DNA from: Haplomitrium mnioides
Lineage: Eukaryota; Marchantiophyta; Haplomitriopsida; Calobryales
Assembly (NCBI GenBank): GCA_049999725.1
Contig: JBNGIS010019080.1
Span: 1-27,722 of the forward strand
Direction: 5' to 3'
Length of the DNA stretch: 27,722 nt
Within the stretch, counting starts at the first letter, position 1, and each line of letters starts with the position of its first letter. Positions 27,319 to 27,722 of the stretch are shown here, piece after piece. The notes below the pieces were generated by a model. It did not search any database, was not told the origin of the DNA, and saw only the letters and a program-made list of their open reading frames with translations. A program made the position numbers and the translations under genes.

Positions 27319-27722
27319 TGTAACACTACACACCCACATTACACACATAAGTTAGTGCAAATACAACACATACAAGTTAGCACAAGAGAAGCGCACAAAG
27401 AACTTGGAAAACCCACAAGGTAAGAGATGCCAAGCAAGGCACTCTCCCTTCTTTATATACTTGAGAGAAAGCACTTTGCTTATATAGGTGGAGGAACCCC
27501 ATTGGTTCCTTTTTCTATCCTCTTCTAACTAGACCCCTCTTTTCTCTCTCACTCTAATTGGACCACCCTTTACTTTTGTTCTCCTTCTGCCACGTGTCCT
27601 TATCTTTAGAACCTTCTCTTTACTTTAATTCTATGCTTGCCACGTGTCCTCATCCTCTTCTAAAGTAGTCTATCTAGACTCCCTCTTTCACTTTAATTCG
27701 TTGACTTTCTCTCCTTGTGCCA
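27319..27722 (-). mobile_element. LTR of the solo-LTR family, truncated by window end
   Basis: On the minus strand it ends GTTACA at 27319 and matches 6543-6945 in inverted orientation, about 96-97% by hand count, with TATA boxes CTATATAAGC and TATATAAA and the ACGTGGC boxes conserved. The U3 start lies beyond 27722. If it is a 5' LTR, the element body extends to the left. Confidence 0.9.

Overview
The window looks like nuclear DNA of a land plant with a large, repeat-rich genome. Supporting signs are plant-type Ty1/copia and Ty3/gypsy LTR retrotransposon remnants, including a chromodomain-bearing chromovirus. T-rich introns with GT..AG ends, long AT-rich stretches without genes, and LTRs with TG..CA ends and 5-bp target duplications also fit. 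I cannot name the species, and nothing marks it clearly as a flowering plant. No intact host gene, rRNA, tRNA or CRISPR array was found. Almost every coding stretch is interrupted, and many of the premature stops are TAA or TAG where CAA or CAG would keep the frame open.

Layout. About 1-4545 (+): remnant of an intron-containing gene. Its C-terminal part carries motifs of a beta-class DNA amino-methyltransferase (DIPY box first, F-G-S-G-T box later), and two introns hold arrays of a 24-bp palindromic minisatellite. 4670-5060: a diverged relative of that minisatellite. 5450-6112: weak exon-like pieces. 6393-7839: decayed Ty3/gypsy gag, split by a solo LTR (6427-6945) with a perfect 5-bp target duplication. 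8483-9600: three tandem repeats of 44, 62 and 70 bp. 9781-12450 (+): a Ty3/gypsy-like polyprotein remnant with a probable protease, a C5-cytosine-methyltransferase-like motif I segment, an integrase and a C-terminal PHD-type zinc finger. 12605-14813 (-): a short chromovirus with both LTRs, about 97-98% identical by hand count. 14814-20140: AT-rich DNA with no recognised gene. 20140-20620: a fourth, degenerate minisatellite. 20625-24009 (-): a copia element with 3' LTR, RNase H, RT and integrase. 24010-25500 (+): probable gypsy LTR, primer-binding site and an RT fragment. 25538-25665 (-): a segment homologous to the start of the window, in the opposite direction. 26490-26990: a 269-bp tandem duplication. 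27319-27722 (-): second copy of the solo-LTR family, cut by the window end.

How it fits together. This is a nested graveyard of mobile elements. The notable point is that remnants of two unrelated DNA-methyltransferase folds lie within about 7 kb. One is a prokaryote-like amino-MTase in an intron-bearing gene. The other is a C5-MTase-like segment inside a retrotransposon polyprotein that also ends in a PHD finger. The CpG-rich palindromic arrays lie inside introns of the first gene. Domain calls rest on motif reading by eye and have not been tested by profile search.
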